Shown here: positions 23,690 to 35,917 of the stretch, piece after piece
Numbering within the stretch: position 1 is the stretch's first letter
Layout of the letters: each line of letters opens with the position of its first letter
Assembly: GCA_948474755.1 (NCBI GenBank)
Contig: CAOLHI010000147.1
Span: 558,001 to 622,000 of the forward strand
Reading direction: 5' to 3'
DNA length: 64,000 nt
DNA from: Ctenosaura bakeri
Lineage: Eukaryota; Chordata; Lepidosauria; Squamata; Iguanidae
The notes under the pieces: generated by a model
Database searches by the model: none
Told to the model about the DNA's origin: nothing
What the model saw: the letters and a program-made list of their open reading frames with translations, nothing else
Position numbers and translations under genes: made by a program

Positions 23690-23855
23690 GGCAGAAAGAG
23701 CCACAGGGGAGAGGGGAGCAGAATGATGCACAGAAAAGGTCTGGGGGCAGAAAGAGACACAGAGAGGGTCTGGGGGCCAGAAAGAGACACATAGAGGGTC
23801 TGGGGAGGCTAAAAGAGGCATGGAAAGGGATTGGGGGAAAGAAAGAGGCACAGAT
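23690..23855. repeat. tandem array, ~30-bp unit
   Basis: About five imperfect copies of a purine-rich unit built from agaaagagacacagag followed by agggtctggggg. Copies to the right are more diverged. The array directly follows the inverted repeat. Confidence 0.8.
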
Positions 23856-23910
23856 TTGAGCACAATTATTTGTTCCGCCTGTCTCAACTGGGACCAAAAA
23901 GTTAAACAAA

Positions 23911-24378
23911 GGTCCTTTTCACACGTGGAGGGGGAAACGGGGGAAAATGTGCTGAAACGGAGCTTACCGGCAGCTGGGTAAGTCCGTCGCCACGTGGAGT
24001 AGCGTGAGTTTGCTGCTCCACACTCCTGTGGCGTCCAAAATGGAGGCTTACGGCTGGCGGAGGCTCTCCATCAACCGGAGAAACTTGCCAGCCGGAAGCC
24101 CGCCCCCAGCAGATCTGCAGGCATGCACTTGTGCGTGCCTGCAAATCTACACCGGGGCACTGCGACAGAGCTGCACGGGGCTGCGTGCTCTGTGCTTTTT
24201 AAAAACCTCTTAAAAGAGGTTTTTAAAAAACATGCGGCGCCACCACTTCCGGTCACTTCGGAGCGGATTGAGGTGTGGAACTACGCTAAAGTAGTTCACA
24301 CCAATCCACTCCACAGTGTAGATGACCTCCGTTAGAGGTTGCTCTGCACCATTTTATGACCCCTGTGTGAAAAGGGCC
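23911..24378. mobile_element. GC-rich Harbinger-like MITE
   Basis: It begins ggtccttttcacacg and ends tgtgtgaaaagggcc, near-perfect inverted termini, flanked by AAA on both sides (23908-23910 and 24379-24381). It is much richer in GC and CpG than its neighbours. The centre has a palindrome at 24196-24229 (tttttaaaaacctctt and its inverse). No transposase. It resembles the 53549-53967 element in termini, size and composition. Confidence 0.65.
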
Positions 24379-24381
24379 AAA

Positions 24382-25714
24382 GTTAATGTATTAAACTGTG
24401 CTTAGTAAGATTTGTCTGATGGTTAAAAAAAATAACTTTCTGATTTCAAAACACATTTTCAATAAATGTGTACAATAGTTGTACACTTGAATATCTGCTT
24501 GCCATTATTTTTCCTAGACTTGTAGTTTTAGAGCTAGTTATTACTAAAACCAGCAATAATCAAATGCAGAGGCAATTATTTAATATGATAAAAGAGTAGA
24601 TACATTTATATAGTCTTACAGATACAACTGGCCCTTTGAAGGCAACCATAATGCTGATGTGGCTGAAGATGAAATTGAGTTTGACACCCCAGTGTTAGGG
24701 ACACTCTTTTTCCTTCCACAGTATAGTGTGAATGGTGAGTCCCTTTCCCCACCTCTTCTGGCACTGTAATAGGGGAAGGAAGCACTATCAAGCACTTCTG
24801 TCCTTACCACACACCCATAGCTGATGTGATCAGGGCAGGAAAGGGCCCATTACCAGATTTTTTCTGGTAATGGTATACAGTGTGTTTACAATGCACTGGA
24901 TCAGCAACAACATCATGTGATAGCACGTGTCCTGGACCTGGAGCAACATGTTGCCATGCCAGGATGGCAATGTCATATAGTAAGGGTCATAGTCTTGAAA
25001 TGGAGGGCAAAGTGCTATCACCAGTGCTGTGGTAAAATTCGGATGCTGTGTTTTGTATGCAGAATGGGGAGGACACCATCAGATATATGAATATATATGA
25101 TTCCTCATATGAATATGTATTCCTCATTTCATTATGATAGGTCCTTTGGGAGAGCAACTCAGGTGGCTCTGCCACATGACCATCCGCAATGAAACTGCCG
25201 CATGATCAGCAGTTTGAACAATGTGTTACTCATCTAACACATATGACCAGAGGAAAACATGTATGACTTTGCCACTCACTGACAGCATTTAAATATCATT
25301 TAGTATCTTCATTTGGAATCTCTTTACAATTCAGTGATGTTTTAAAGCAACAGCTTGACTGCAATGTTTCTTTTGATGAATGTTTGTTGCATGTGGGTGG
25401 TTCAAGGAGGGATAAAAACTGTTTCAAGTAATTGAGTTTATTTGAAATCTTGGTGTGTATGCACCCACACATGCATATACTCATACTCATTACATTTCCA
25501 AATAAATGTGTTATTGTTGGCTGATCAACTCTCATACCCCAGTACCTCTACTGAGTCTTTCTTTTGCAAAATAGTACAAAATATCAATATAGGCACAATG
25601 TGCGCCTCACTGCTTTTGCCACCTTTCCATTCTTTCCCCGAGATTTATGCATGAGTGCCCTTTTATTGTAGTGGCATTTGAAATCTGAGAAACATTCACA
25701 AACTCCCCTAATCT
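24382..25714. other. gene-free stretch
   Basis: Non-repetitive and AT-rich. Short frames only. Confidence 0.5.
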
Positions 25715-26065
25715 CCCACTTTGGCAAGGAAAGTCCTGATTAATCTCTGTCATTCTGATTTTTCAGCTGCTTTTGAAATGTCCTGGTTTCTCTCTCTTCC
25801 TTCCACTTTCTTTCTTTGTTCTCCACTTATTTCAACTGCTGCAAACTGAGTTGAAATGCAAAAGCAGTCTGCACTCAATTAACTTTGTGACAGTAGGTGG
25901 TGGAAAGTTGCTCTTCCCAGCAGGCTCAGGCAAAAGCAAACTGCTACAGCCTCTTCAAATCAGTGTGTCCTTCCTCATTAATAACTTTTGCAATCTTGAC
26001 CACTCTCTGATATTGTTTGGCCAAATGTGCCCTGATTTTCATCTGTGAAACATTGGAGGGTATAC
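25715..26065 (+). repeat. interspersed repeat family R3, copy 1
   Basis: Homologous by eye to 49545-49905. Shared blocks: ttttcagctgcttt, gctgcaaactgagtt, ctcaggcaaaagcaaactg, aataacttttgc and ttttcatctgtgaaa. Pyrimidine-rich first half. No coding capacity and no obvious terminal repeats. Confidence 0.65.
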
Positions 26066-26596
26066 ATTCACACTTGTCTATTACTTACGTGAAACTCCTT
26101 GCTGGACAGAATGAGCACGGAAGAGACTTGGAGGGGTTTTTCTGCCGAGTCTTTTTAACAAGTGGTCGCGTTCATTCATGCTATAAGAACAAGATCAAAT
26201 CAAGTGAATCTTAAGAAAAATAAACAGAAATAACACGAGGACACAATGGTAATAGTGCCAGATCTATATGGCTTCTCTTAATGCCTTTGTAGCATAAAAC
26301 AGCACTCAGTCAATTCTAATATTGTCTCAGATGTTGGGACACACGAGTTCTGAACAACATATGTATTCCAAAGGAGCAGGAAGGTTATATCAACTTTCAT
26401 TGCATGGCATCCACATTTATTTGGTATCAAAACTGCTGTAAAGAGAAATGGCAACATAAAGATATGTAGAATATGGTGAAGTCTTTAGTCATACTTAAAT
26501 GCAATTCCATTCCAATCCACTGACATATTTTCAAATATGTTTTTGCTTTCTACTAAGCTATATGTAAAAGTAGTGTGATCATATACTTGAAATGCT
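26066..26596. other. gene-free stretch
   Basis: AT-rich, non-repetitive. Confidence 0.5.
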
Positions 26597-26759
26597 GGCC
26601 ATTTCTGCACAAGCCTGTTATAGTGCTATTATTCCACTTTCAATATCCTATCGAATCCTGGGGTTTGCAGTTTAGGGAGGGGCCTTTACAAACCCCAGGA
26701 TTCCACAGGATGTTCACAGTGGAATAAGAGCACTATAACAGGCTAGTGTGGAAATGGCC
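26597..26759. mobile_element. fold-back Harbinger-like MITE, copy A
   Basis: Termini ggccatttctgcac and gtggaaatggcc. The arms carry tgttatagtgctattattcc and its inverse, and the core holds cctggggtttgcagttt and caaaccccaggattcc. 163 bp. Flanking triplets do not match, so the target duplication is decayed. Confidence 0.75.
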
Positions 26760-26762
26760 ATT

Positions 26763-27138
26763 GTCTTATTCTCTGCATGGCCACACTGTCAGTTCTCCAC
26801 CAACTGACTCTTGCTGTGCTAAGAGGAAATTATAAATTCCTCAGATTGGGAACTTCAGGGTGGGATCTCCAGATGTTTCATAAAGTTTCTGCCTTGGTGG
26901 AACTATCAAACCTCTCCTTGCTCACCATTGCCAAATCAACTTTTTAGTGGCTGCAGTTCCCCATGTAAATTTATTGACCAATGGAATGTGAGGGAGCAAC
27001 AGAGAAGAATCTAGCTATGTTTGTATAGCTGGATGCAGAGCAATAAGACATTTTCAGGGAGCCCCTGGGAGTCCTCCAAGTGTCCAGGAGGATATCAGTG
27101 CTGTGCATCCAGCAACAGGAACATAGCTGGAAACTTAG
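26763..27138. other. gene-free stretch
   Basis: Non-repetitive; no supported features. Confidence 0.45.
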
Positions 27139-27315
27139 GTTGTTGTGGGTTTTCCAGGCTTTGAGGCCATGTTCTATTAGTATTTTCTCCTGACATTTCG
27201 CCTGCATCTGTGGCTGGCAATGTCAGGAGGAAATAATAATTGAACACAGCCTCAAAGTCTGGAAAACCCACAACAACCTATGGATTCTGGCCGTGAAAGC
27301 CTCCGACTTTACATA
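27139..27315 (-). mobile_element. Penelope-like terminal repeat fragment (tentative)
   Basis: Contains ggttgttgtgggttttcc, the inverted copy ggaaaacccacaacaacc, and gaaagcctccgactttacat. In between is ttctcctgacatttcgcctg. This arrangement resembles a dispersed squamate repeat with Penelope-like traits. On the minus strand an 11-bp perfect inverted pair (27187-27197 and 27219-27229) brackets a weaker stem and a GAAA, which recalls the minimal hammerhead ribozymes reported in Penelope-like elements. The CUGAUGA core is degraded (CTGACAT), so activity is unlikely. Confidence 0.4.
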
Positions 27316-27555
27316 GCAGGAAACTCTTCTGCCACTTCCCATATATTTTCCATTAGCCGGGACCTAAAAGAAGGGTTTTTTTTGGGGGGGGGGATTTGGT
27401 CATTGCATGAGGCTGGTAGAGAATTCCAACTTACACAATGACTGAGAAAAGAATGTAGGCTTAGGTTGAACTTATGCTTGCAGAAGTCAACACCAGTATG
27501 CCAGACTATCAGGTGATCAAAGGTACTGATCATCCTGTTTGTAGACTGCTTCCCA

Positions 27556-27714
27556 GGCGATTTCTCAGTAGACTACTATAGTGCTATTATTCCACTTTCA
27601 ACATCCTATGGAATCCTGGGCCTCAAGATCCTTCCCTAAACTGCAAACCCCAGGATTCCATAGGAAGTTGAAAGTGGAATGATAGCACTATAACAGTCTA
27701 GTGCAAAGATGGCC
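27556..27714. mobile_element. fold-back Harbinger-like MITE, copy B
   Basis: 159 bp. Begins ggcgatttctcagtagact (decayed GGCC) and ends gtctagtgcaaagatggcc. Flanked by CCA on both sides (27553-27555 and 27715-27717). The core motifs are as in copy A. Confidence 0.75.
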
Positions 27715-27717
27715 CCA

Positions 27718-28005
27718 GTTTCAGAGGCAATCCCAGTTGCTGGGGATATGGGTGGGAGGAGGGTACTATTAAGCCCATATTCTACGAGTGAGCTTTCCAT
27801 GGTCATTCTGGTTGGCTGCTGTGAGAAAAAGATCGTGCCAATTGCTAGGGAACACCAGTGGGAGGATGCTATTGCACTCACATCCTGTTTATGTGCTCCA
27901 CATAGGCATTTTGTGAGTCACTGTGAGAAGAGACTGTTGGACTGGATAGGCCTTTGGTCTGATCCAGCATGGCTTTTCTTCTGTTCTCAGGTTCACTAAA
28001 TGGCT
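27718..28005 (+). repeat. LINE 3' tail or SINE relic (sauropsid type)
   Basis: Contains gctgctgtgagaaaaagatc, gttggactggataggcc and tggtctgatccagcatggc, a common sauropsid repeat end. The exact family (CR1-, L3- or L2-related) is unclear. No open frame. Confidence 0.5.
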
Positions 28006-28329
28006 GAAGTATCTGAATTCCTTTCCTCCCGAAAAGAACAGTAAACACAATGCAGAAGTATTCTTAGCAATTCATGCCAAGAGCACTGCAGTGCCCCAAA
28101 ACTTGGCATTGGGCTTTCAAATGACAAGCCAACACAAATACACTGATTCCTCCTTAGGATATTATGCAAACTGTGGCTGCCTTTTCCCACACAAATGAAA
28201 TGAAAACTTTAGTCCAGAAGAGCAGGTCTGTATATTCCTGTGTTGTTTGCTGTACCTGTACAAGGCAAGTGGGCACAAAAATTGTACACAGGAACCTGGC
28301 ACTCCCACAGTGATCTGAGAGTATGCGAA

Positions 28330-28625
28330 TTATGCAACAGCTGTCCCCAAATTGTGGAATGATCTGCTGGAAGAGATTCAACATCTACATATGCTGTCTG
28401 CATTTAAAACGTTAAACACTAATCTCTCCCAGCAGGCCTATTCAGATGGTTTTTAAATTACGAATTTTAAACTTGTTTTAATATGTATACTTTTAAAACT
28501 GATGCTATACTCTTTTAAATGATTGTGTATTTTTAATTGGTGTTCGTGTTTTCAACTGTGTTATGTGTCTATTTGTTGCTACATTTTAATCTGTTGTTCC
28601 CCACTTCACAGAAGAAGTGGGTAAG
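28330..28625 (+). mobile_element. L2-like LINE 3' end
   Basis: The conceptual C-terminus contains LWNDLLEEIQ, comparable to the LWNSLP motif region of L2-type ORF2 proteins. A T-rich 3' UTR and a gaagaagtgggtaagaaat tail lead into a trinucleotide repeat. 5'-truncated. Confidence 0.55.
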
Positions 28626-28661
28626 AAATCATCATCATCATCACTATCACTGTCATCATCA
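28626..28661. repeat. (ATC)n microsatellite
   Basis: Imperfect atc units at the end of the L2-like tail, probably seeded by it. Confidence 0.85.
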
Positions 28662-29474
28662 TTCCCCCCCCCACTGCACTAGCAGAGCAATATCCTCTTA
28701 CGTAGTGTGGATAATGATAAATGCAGAGGAAGGGACAGAACAGCCTGTGGACAACTGCTACCAACACCCTCATACACTCAAGATATAACATCCTAAGGCA
28801 ACATAACAAAATTCCAGCAATGTCACTGTATCACCATTGATCACTCTGCTTTGGCTGTCTCTGAAATGTGCCTAAAGGCAACCCAATGAAGTCGCAGCAA
28901 TGTCACGTTACTGAGATGGCAGCTGAAGTCCTGAATGAGCTTCTAACTGGAAGTACACACAGAGAGCAGATGAGGATCATGGACTGAATGATTTCTACAA
29001 GAGATAAAGGAGAAACCAGTGGTGCCAGAAGACTTTAAAAGGATGCTGTGTGGGAGGGAGCACTCCTTTCCTCTTTCTTGTGCTCCTTCTTCTTTTGTAT
29101 GAAAAAGGCTCCTGCAAATCAGCAGCAACTTTTGACATGCAGCTGTAGGGCCAGTCATTTCACTACTAGTTTCTAAAATACTCTCTTACAGTCCCTGGCT
29201 AATATTACTGCTCCATGGGTCTCCACAGGGGGGCGGGGGGGTCAAGATGTTAACTTTTAAATTCTAATAAGGAAATGTCCTGTTTTATATCCAGAATGAT
29301 GGATTTTTTCCCCATTTCATAAGAAGAAATAGGGTGGGGATAATTGTTCAGGGCATCAGCTAAGCCCCCAATTAACAGATGTAAAAAAGTTCTTTGTCCT
29401 ACAGGCTGTCTTCTCCTCCCTTCACTGAAAGCCAAGGAGTCCCTAAGCCTGGGCAAGAAACATCTGTCTTTACA
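28662..29474. other. gene-free stretch
   Basis: Non-repetitive, with a G/C-homopolymer patch near 29228-29241. No supported gene. Confidence 0.45.
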
Positions 29475-29770
29475 CATTCAGATGAAGAGCATCAAAACAA
29501 ACAGAATAATTCAAAGCTGACCACAGGGTCCCACCGGCTCACTCATTGAAGTAATTAAAAAAAGATGAGCTTCACCACCAATTAACCTACCAAGCACTAA
29601 TTAGCGTTAATGAGGATTCCAGGCACTTGCTGCAGTTTGACCCAGAATGTCCTCCAGAGTTCACTAATTGGCTGATGGCAAAAGCAGAGCACAGACAGAC
29701 GGGGAGGTTAAAGTGGAAGGGATGCAGGTGTCTTGCTTTATATAGCAAGGAGACCCTGGGAAATGGCATG
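29475..29770. promoter_or_regulatory. possible conserved non-coding element
   Basis: Repeat-free and holds several homeodomain-type cores close together: gtaattaa, ccaattaac, ctaattagcgttaatgagg and ctaattggctgatgg. No coding frame. Enhancer function is inference. Confidence 0.3.
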
Positions 29771-31222
29771 CATCTGTATACAGAGAGTTTTATCCTCTAA
29801 CAAGAACTACAGCTTAGAATTTGTGCTTTGACATGATTTGTGAGTAACACTCAAGAGTTGTTACAGCTTTCAGAATCCCACAGCCTGCATGCCCATTAGC
29901 TCTAGCAATGTTAACAAAAATACTGGAGGTGAATTTTTAAGAAACAGAGATTACAGTGACTTTCTCTACTCAAGCCCCATTGAAATGGGCAAGATCACTG
30001 CTGCTTTTCAGAAAATGCTTCTAATTGCTTATCTCTTCCTCATTTTAGAGGGGCTCAGTTCCTAGTAAAATGTGTTTAGCACCAAAGAAACTAGTGGCCA
30101 GCAGCATTGGCTTGGGACCCTGCTGGAAAAGGGATAAAGATATTCAGCACTGGCGATGACAGGGACAGATTCTCATGTGGCTGGCAAAGTTAACAAAAAA
30201 TGCTATCAGGCTTTTCTGTATGTATTAATGCCATGCCATGAAATAAGCAATTTTCCCCATTAAATATGCAAATTGTTCTGTGAAATAAGCACATTTTCAC
30301 TGTGAAATACAGGCCAACACATGGCCTACTTTAACTTTGTCGCAAGCCTTGCAGTCTCCCTCTGGTTCTTTTCCAAAAATATAATTAATAATAATAGTAA
30401 AAAGGTTTCCATTTGCTAACATATGTGATAATGGGCTGGATTTTAATTTATATTTTTTTGGTAACGTAACAGCTCTCAGAATTAAACTCAGTAATGAACT
30501 TTTTCTGTTTCCTTTTAATGACAATTAACAATGCATGTCTACTCAAGAAGTATATTCTACTGTTTTCAAGTGGGCTTACTCTCAAGTAAGCAAGTATAGG
30601 CTTGTAGCCTTAGCTGGAGAAGTGGTTTTATTTTAGCTCATACAAAAACATCCACACTGTTACTGACAACAAAGCTCTAATAAATGTTTAAGGAAAATAA
30701 AGGAGGTAGGAATGGAACAACTTGCAATTCATTTCCTACCTCTGAGGAGTTGTGAGTAAAAGCCAGACATGTCTAAGGCTTGCAGTGTGTCTTAGAGGAA
30801 TGCCATATGCACAAAAGGCACTTGGAACATTTGAAAAATAGGAATGGCTATAATGCATACAGTTGAAAAAAATCCAAACCCAAGCATATATTAAGCAATG
30901 GAGAAAAAGTATTTCAAATGTATATGCTAAAAAAGTTTGCAAGAATGTGCTGTTTTTTAAAAAATAATACACACTCTTATGGGAGGAAAAAAACTAATTT
31001 CACAACTTGCTATGAACAAAGAATAGGATCAGAATGCAGGCTGGATTTGAAGAAATGCAACACAATTGAGATAGAAGAGATTTCCCCATCTCTGCACTGG
31101 ACACTTGCAATACTTCCACCTTTGTTCTCTCAAAGAGGACAAAGGATGCTTTTAGAAGCTACTGTGTCCAATGTAAATAACTCTCTTAATAATTTGAGCA
31201 TTCTTTTCCTTCTCTCTTTCAG
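29771..31222. other. gene-free stretch
   Basis: AT-rich. A short relic of the cttactctcaagtaag repeat lies near 30570-30620. A 117-codon frame (30918-31271) runs into the possible exon at 31223. Confidence 0.4.
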
Positions 31223-31265
31223 AATAAATGGTTTCACTCCACTGGGCCACAGTATTGAAATGAAG
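31223..31265 (+). other. possible 43-bp exon
   Basis: A strong acceptor (cttttccttctctctttcag) is followed by 43 bp and a strong donor (aag|gtatga). The segment stays open in one frame (RINGFTPLGHSIEMK across it), and no repeat was recognised here. Forty-three bases is not a multiple of three, so it would shift frame if skipped. The segment is short enough that a chance pseudo-exon is quite possible. Confidence 0.25.
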
Positions 31266-33300
31266 GTATGATTCAGGTGTGACTTACATTTCCTCTCTTA
31301 GCATCCTTCTGGCTACCTGACAGAAGCATTTACTAGAGCTTAGAAAAGTTCCTTTCTTGATCCTGCCACTGGCCATGCAATCTGGTAGTCTAATCAAGGA
31401 ACTTTCCCCAAAGCTGGAGCTCATGTGTTCATGAAGCTCCGTTGCAGGATAATGTTACATGTGAGAAGGAGGTGTTGCACTTCCAGCTCACTGAATAGAT
31501 AGGTATCTGTATTCAGGCACCAAGTAAAAAATTGAAAAGAAGATAAATACAGGCAGCTTGCAAGGCTGGTCATACAATGAGAAGCACTTAGATGAAAAAG
31601 AATTTCTTCCCCTGCTCTTGGCTGGCCAGAGAAAGTGAGGCTGTTAAGTTTTAAACTGTGAAAGAAGAATGATCAATCAGGTTTGTTGTGCACAATTAAA
31701 AAGAACCAACTTTTAAAAAGCAGAAGATAATTTCAGTTATAGGAAGCAAACAAACTTTGAGCAGATCCAAAAATATATGCTGAGGCTTATGTTTCTCTAA
31801 TTATTTTCCTATTGCAGAAGGAAGAAAGATGTATAAAGGAGCTAATCATGGCTATTTTGAGAGACAGTTCACACCCAGTGTTAGTTTGCTTAGAGCAGAG
31901 ACAGGCAACAGACAGACTGCGTGACCCTCCTCTGTCATTTTTGAGGACCCTGGCCTCCCCTGCAGTATTTGTTGTAGCATTGGCATTGGCATGAAAAATG
32001 CTATTTCTCATTAAAACAAGGCACCCAAAGGCCAAGATCTTATATAGTCATGCTTAGTGTAAGAGTTCTGCATGTGGAAATATATTGCGGTTTCCCTGTC
32101 ACCACTCTCAGGACTCACTGTGTCCCTTTGCTAACTCCCTTCCAACAGGTACTTCATGGCTAGTGGGATGTGTGTGGCGGGGGGAGGAGAACAGATGTCT
32201 GGCATCTTCTGCCAAGGTCCTCCAGAGCTCTCAACAGATGATGTCATGTATTTGTGTCTGGCTATGTGAACACAGTCAGACACTTCTCTGGTCCCCTCTG
32301 CTCTCTACCACAACGGGATGACTGTGCATGAGAGTTGCTATTGGAGCAACACAGTCAGTCCTTGGGGGCTTTGGTTAGAGTACCAAGACAGTAAAGAATG
32401 GAGTACCAACCCTTGAAATGATCAAAAAAGTACACATAGTAGTGTAAAGTGGAATTATACTTGCACACATCACTGACATGTTGCTGACCAAAGAGTGCAC
32501 ACATTGTTTTCCAGCCAAATCACTCTCCTGGAACCCTTCCTGAAGCATGCGTTGGTTTAAAAACATGGTCTCCACATGTTTTAAATGGAATTTTTACTGT
32601 TGCCATCATGACAAATCTGGGGGCATGGGAGCAGTAAGATTGGTCACAATCCCTTGTGGGTTTATGGAAGTGTACTGCCTACTGGCAGTTGTCCACTCAG
32701 GATTTCATATATATCCCAGTATGGAACTCAAGTTGCCATGTATTTCACGCTGGTGTCCTATCAAAGCATTAAGCAAATGTTGAGCTATATAACTTCAGCA
32801 AAGCTGCTACATCATGTACTTCTACTGTGTAATCTACACTCTGTGGAAGAAGTATGTCTGGTGAACTACAGAGGTGACTCTCAATTGTACGTGGCTTGCA
32901 GTGCTGTGCATAATTCCTAAGAATCAGACTCTTTTGCAGGTAATCCTCAAGTTCATGAAATTAGGAAGAAAATCTACATAGCTGAAGTCTACATGTGAAG
33001 AAATTTAAATACAGGGCTCTGATCCAGATTAAAGATCCTACATGCTACAGGGGAAGGTGCACTGTACATGTCTGGACACTGTACAAAAACAATCAACACT
33101 AAATATATGCATGAGAAGGAAACCAAGGTAGGCCTGTCTCAGGGAAGCAATCAAAGCCATTGAGCTACAAGACATTACTTTTAAACCACCTTTTTCAAAA
33201 GTAAGTGACCTGGAAGTTGGCTTCCTGTTGGAGGGGAAAAAAGGCTTCCTCAAAATGGTGAAATTTTCCCTACCTCTTAGGGGACAATGGGGTACAATTG
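31266..33300. other. gene-free stretch
   Basis: Non-repetitive, short frames only. Nothing recognised. Confidence 0.45.
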
Positions 33301-33440
33301 TAGGCAAAATGATTTTTTAAAAATATATTTTGCTGTGTATGTGTGTGTGTAATATGGGGGTGGTACAGCCCTCCAAGGTCCCTTGCGGGGAATGTGGCCC
33401 TCTAATCCCCAACAAGTTCCCAACCCCGTTTTAGAGGAGT
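33301..33440. repeat. short interspersed repeat relic with GT tract
   Basis: A GT tract at 33331-33351 is followed by gccctccaaggtcccttg and gttcccaaccccg, which resemble the end of a dispersed short repeat. Boundaries are unclear. Confidence 0.35.
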
Positions 33441-35917
33441 GTGTAGCAGCAGCAAGCAGACAGCAGACAAAATTGTCACTGGTCAGGAGAGAAAGCAGCT
33501 CAGGAAAGCAGAAGATGCCTTCTTCTGCCATTGGCACAGCACTTGCAGCCATTAACCCCTGCTGCTGTGCCCCTTCCGGCACCCGTGCAGATACTTCAGC
33601 ATAGTTAACACCAGCTGACAGCACTGTGAGCATTATTTATAAATCTGTCTCTATACATGTAAATTAGCGCATGGAAGTATTTTGCAAACCACTGTCCACT
33701 TGTGCCTTCTTTTTTTAAAGCAGTGAACAAGTAGCCATCCAAGCTGGCACATACTCTTCCTGGATTATTTCATGGTGAAATAATCGAAACTGCATGGTTA
33801 CCAGAGCAGACTGTCAGCAAGCAAGAGACAAATCAGAAGTATCAAAATAACACATACCGAGATATAATGTATAATGGCATTGAAATCAGGCAGATGGCAC
33901 AAACGGAATAAAAATGCAGCGCATTGCTTTCTCCAACTACTTCCCTTCCCAAAAGACATGCATGTGTTTTTGAGCAGGTGTGAAAGAGCTAGGACACAAA
34001 CAAGGTGATAAAAGACAGAACAGTTCTCAGAAGGCACTCGAGAGAGGCCTCGGCATAAGCATGACCCATCAACTTCAGGCAGGCTGAGACACTCCACCAT
34101 TATCTCGTTTGCAGATGGACCACCCAGAAAACATGGGTGCAATTAGGAAGGAGAAAAAACAAATGTGGAGTGGAGGAAGGGAGGTGGGGAATCCTTGAGG
34201 GAAAGCACAAGGGCCAAAGGGCTGGCAAGGATTCCTGACATTGTCTGCTTGCAAGCATTCAGGCAACGATGGAAGCCAATGAAGAAAAGGAGCACGGATG
34301 AAAGAGCCTGGAAAGAGAACGTAATGAAATAAATGGCTATGAAAACATACAATCTAGGAATGAGTCACGGCATGGCTGTTACATTTGTGGAATGCCAAAT
34401 CAGTAAGTAAACATGGCTGGGGGAAGCTGATCACATGCACTGAGTCAAGTTTCACACACCGTGTTACACAGAGAGAGAGAAATATACACACAGCACTTTC
34501 CAGGTGACAATGATCAAGATAGCTTTATAAACAAAGGCTCTGTTCCAAAAAAAAGTGCATATGGAGCAGCTGAAGCTGCACACTCAGAGTTGCCTTTAAA
34601 TAGCAGAGACCCCTCAGACTGGCAGTGGGGGGGTGGGGTGGGGACAAGGAGAACTGAATCTAGCCCCCTGCTCCCCCTCCTGGACAACTGATTAGGAGGC
34701 TTTCAGCTTTTTATAAAGCAATCCATGTGCACAGCCCTAGGAGGTGTATTGCGGAATGGAACTACACAGACAAAATGATATTCATAGCAGAACTTGCAGA
34801 GTTATGTTCAAGACAAACTAGTGTAACGGCATGCTGAAGCCATCCACAACTGAGGAGTGGTGGGATGATGCTCTGGGTCCTATGATGCCTCAGTTATGGA
34901 TGGCTCCAACATGCCTTTAATATCCATTCATCTTCAAAATAAAATTTCCAAGTTCTAGTTCACAGATATGGAGTCCTGCTTCTGGAAGTGCTATGAACAA
35001 AGAACATGTTATTTTGAAATTACACCACTATATAATTCAAGCTGTAGTAAAAAGGAAAGAACAAATTTAAAAAAAACAATGGTAATGTGATTTTTACTGT
35101 GCAAATATACAAATGTTTTCCACAATCAGAAAGCTATATGATTAGCAACATTACCAGGAATTTATTGGAGGAAAAAGGAGAGAAGGGTCCATTCTGTGCC
35201 TTGAATTTCAGAACTCATTAGTTAGACTAAGACATGTGTCATAAGAGATCTAGGCAACTTACTGACATTGTACAAATAAACTAAATACAACCGAGAAGTT
35301 CATGGAATCTCTTAGTTTTACTGGTATTAGCATCAACATTGCCACATGCTTCACTATGACGCATGGTTTACTGTCTCACAGTTTACTGTCAGCACTATTT
35401 AAGGAAATGGAGTTGTAGGTTTTAGCTGTCCACTTGCTTCAATCTTAGCTACAATACAGCAATTAGCTTACTTCAGAATAGATAGATGCAAGAGACTCAA
35501 AGGCTGACCCTGCCCTAGCAGAATGGAATCAGTCTCTGAAGTTCCATTCCACTCAGGTTGGTAGTTTAGAAGGTTTGTTCAAATCCTGCTTAATTATTAT
35601 GAAGTTCCCTGGCAGGTCACACAGTGGCATATTGTTTGAAGAACACAAGTGTTAGTTATAAAACCTTTTGGAACTTGTGGAGATTTTCCATTTCTTAAGG
35701 GGTGGGGCAGGGGGGAAAGCATCCCTAGAATTCTCCAATTTAGTGTCTTTCACTTCACACAAAAGTCCCCTTACAGCACATACTCTCCTATACAATGAGG
35801 AATGTAATAATAGCAGTAGCTTCCATATGGTCTAGCCGCAATGGAGAAGGATTCAAATAGTTGTCCAATTTGAGGGCTCTGTTAATTATGCAGCTTAAAG
35901 CTGCACTGTGAAACTAG
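33441..35917. other. gene-free stretch
   Basis: Mostly non-repetitive. The block 33800-34060 has no repeats and several CpGs and could hold a conserved element. No gene supported. Confidence 0.4.

Noticed and set aside
23014..23790. 258-codon minus-strand frame, the longest in the window
   Set aside because: It spans the inverted repeat and the ~30-bp tandem array, and the opposite strand is also open. Its serine/proline/leucine-rich start is a translation of the array.
23270..23794. 174-codon plus-strand frame
   Set aside because: Same inverted and tandem repeats. No domain or codon signal.
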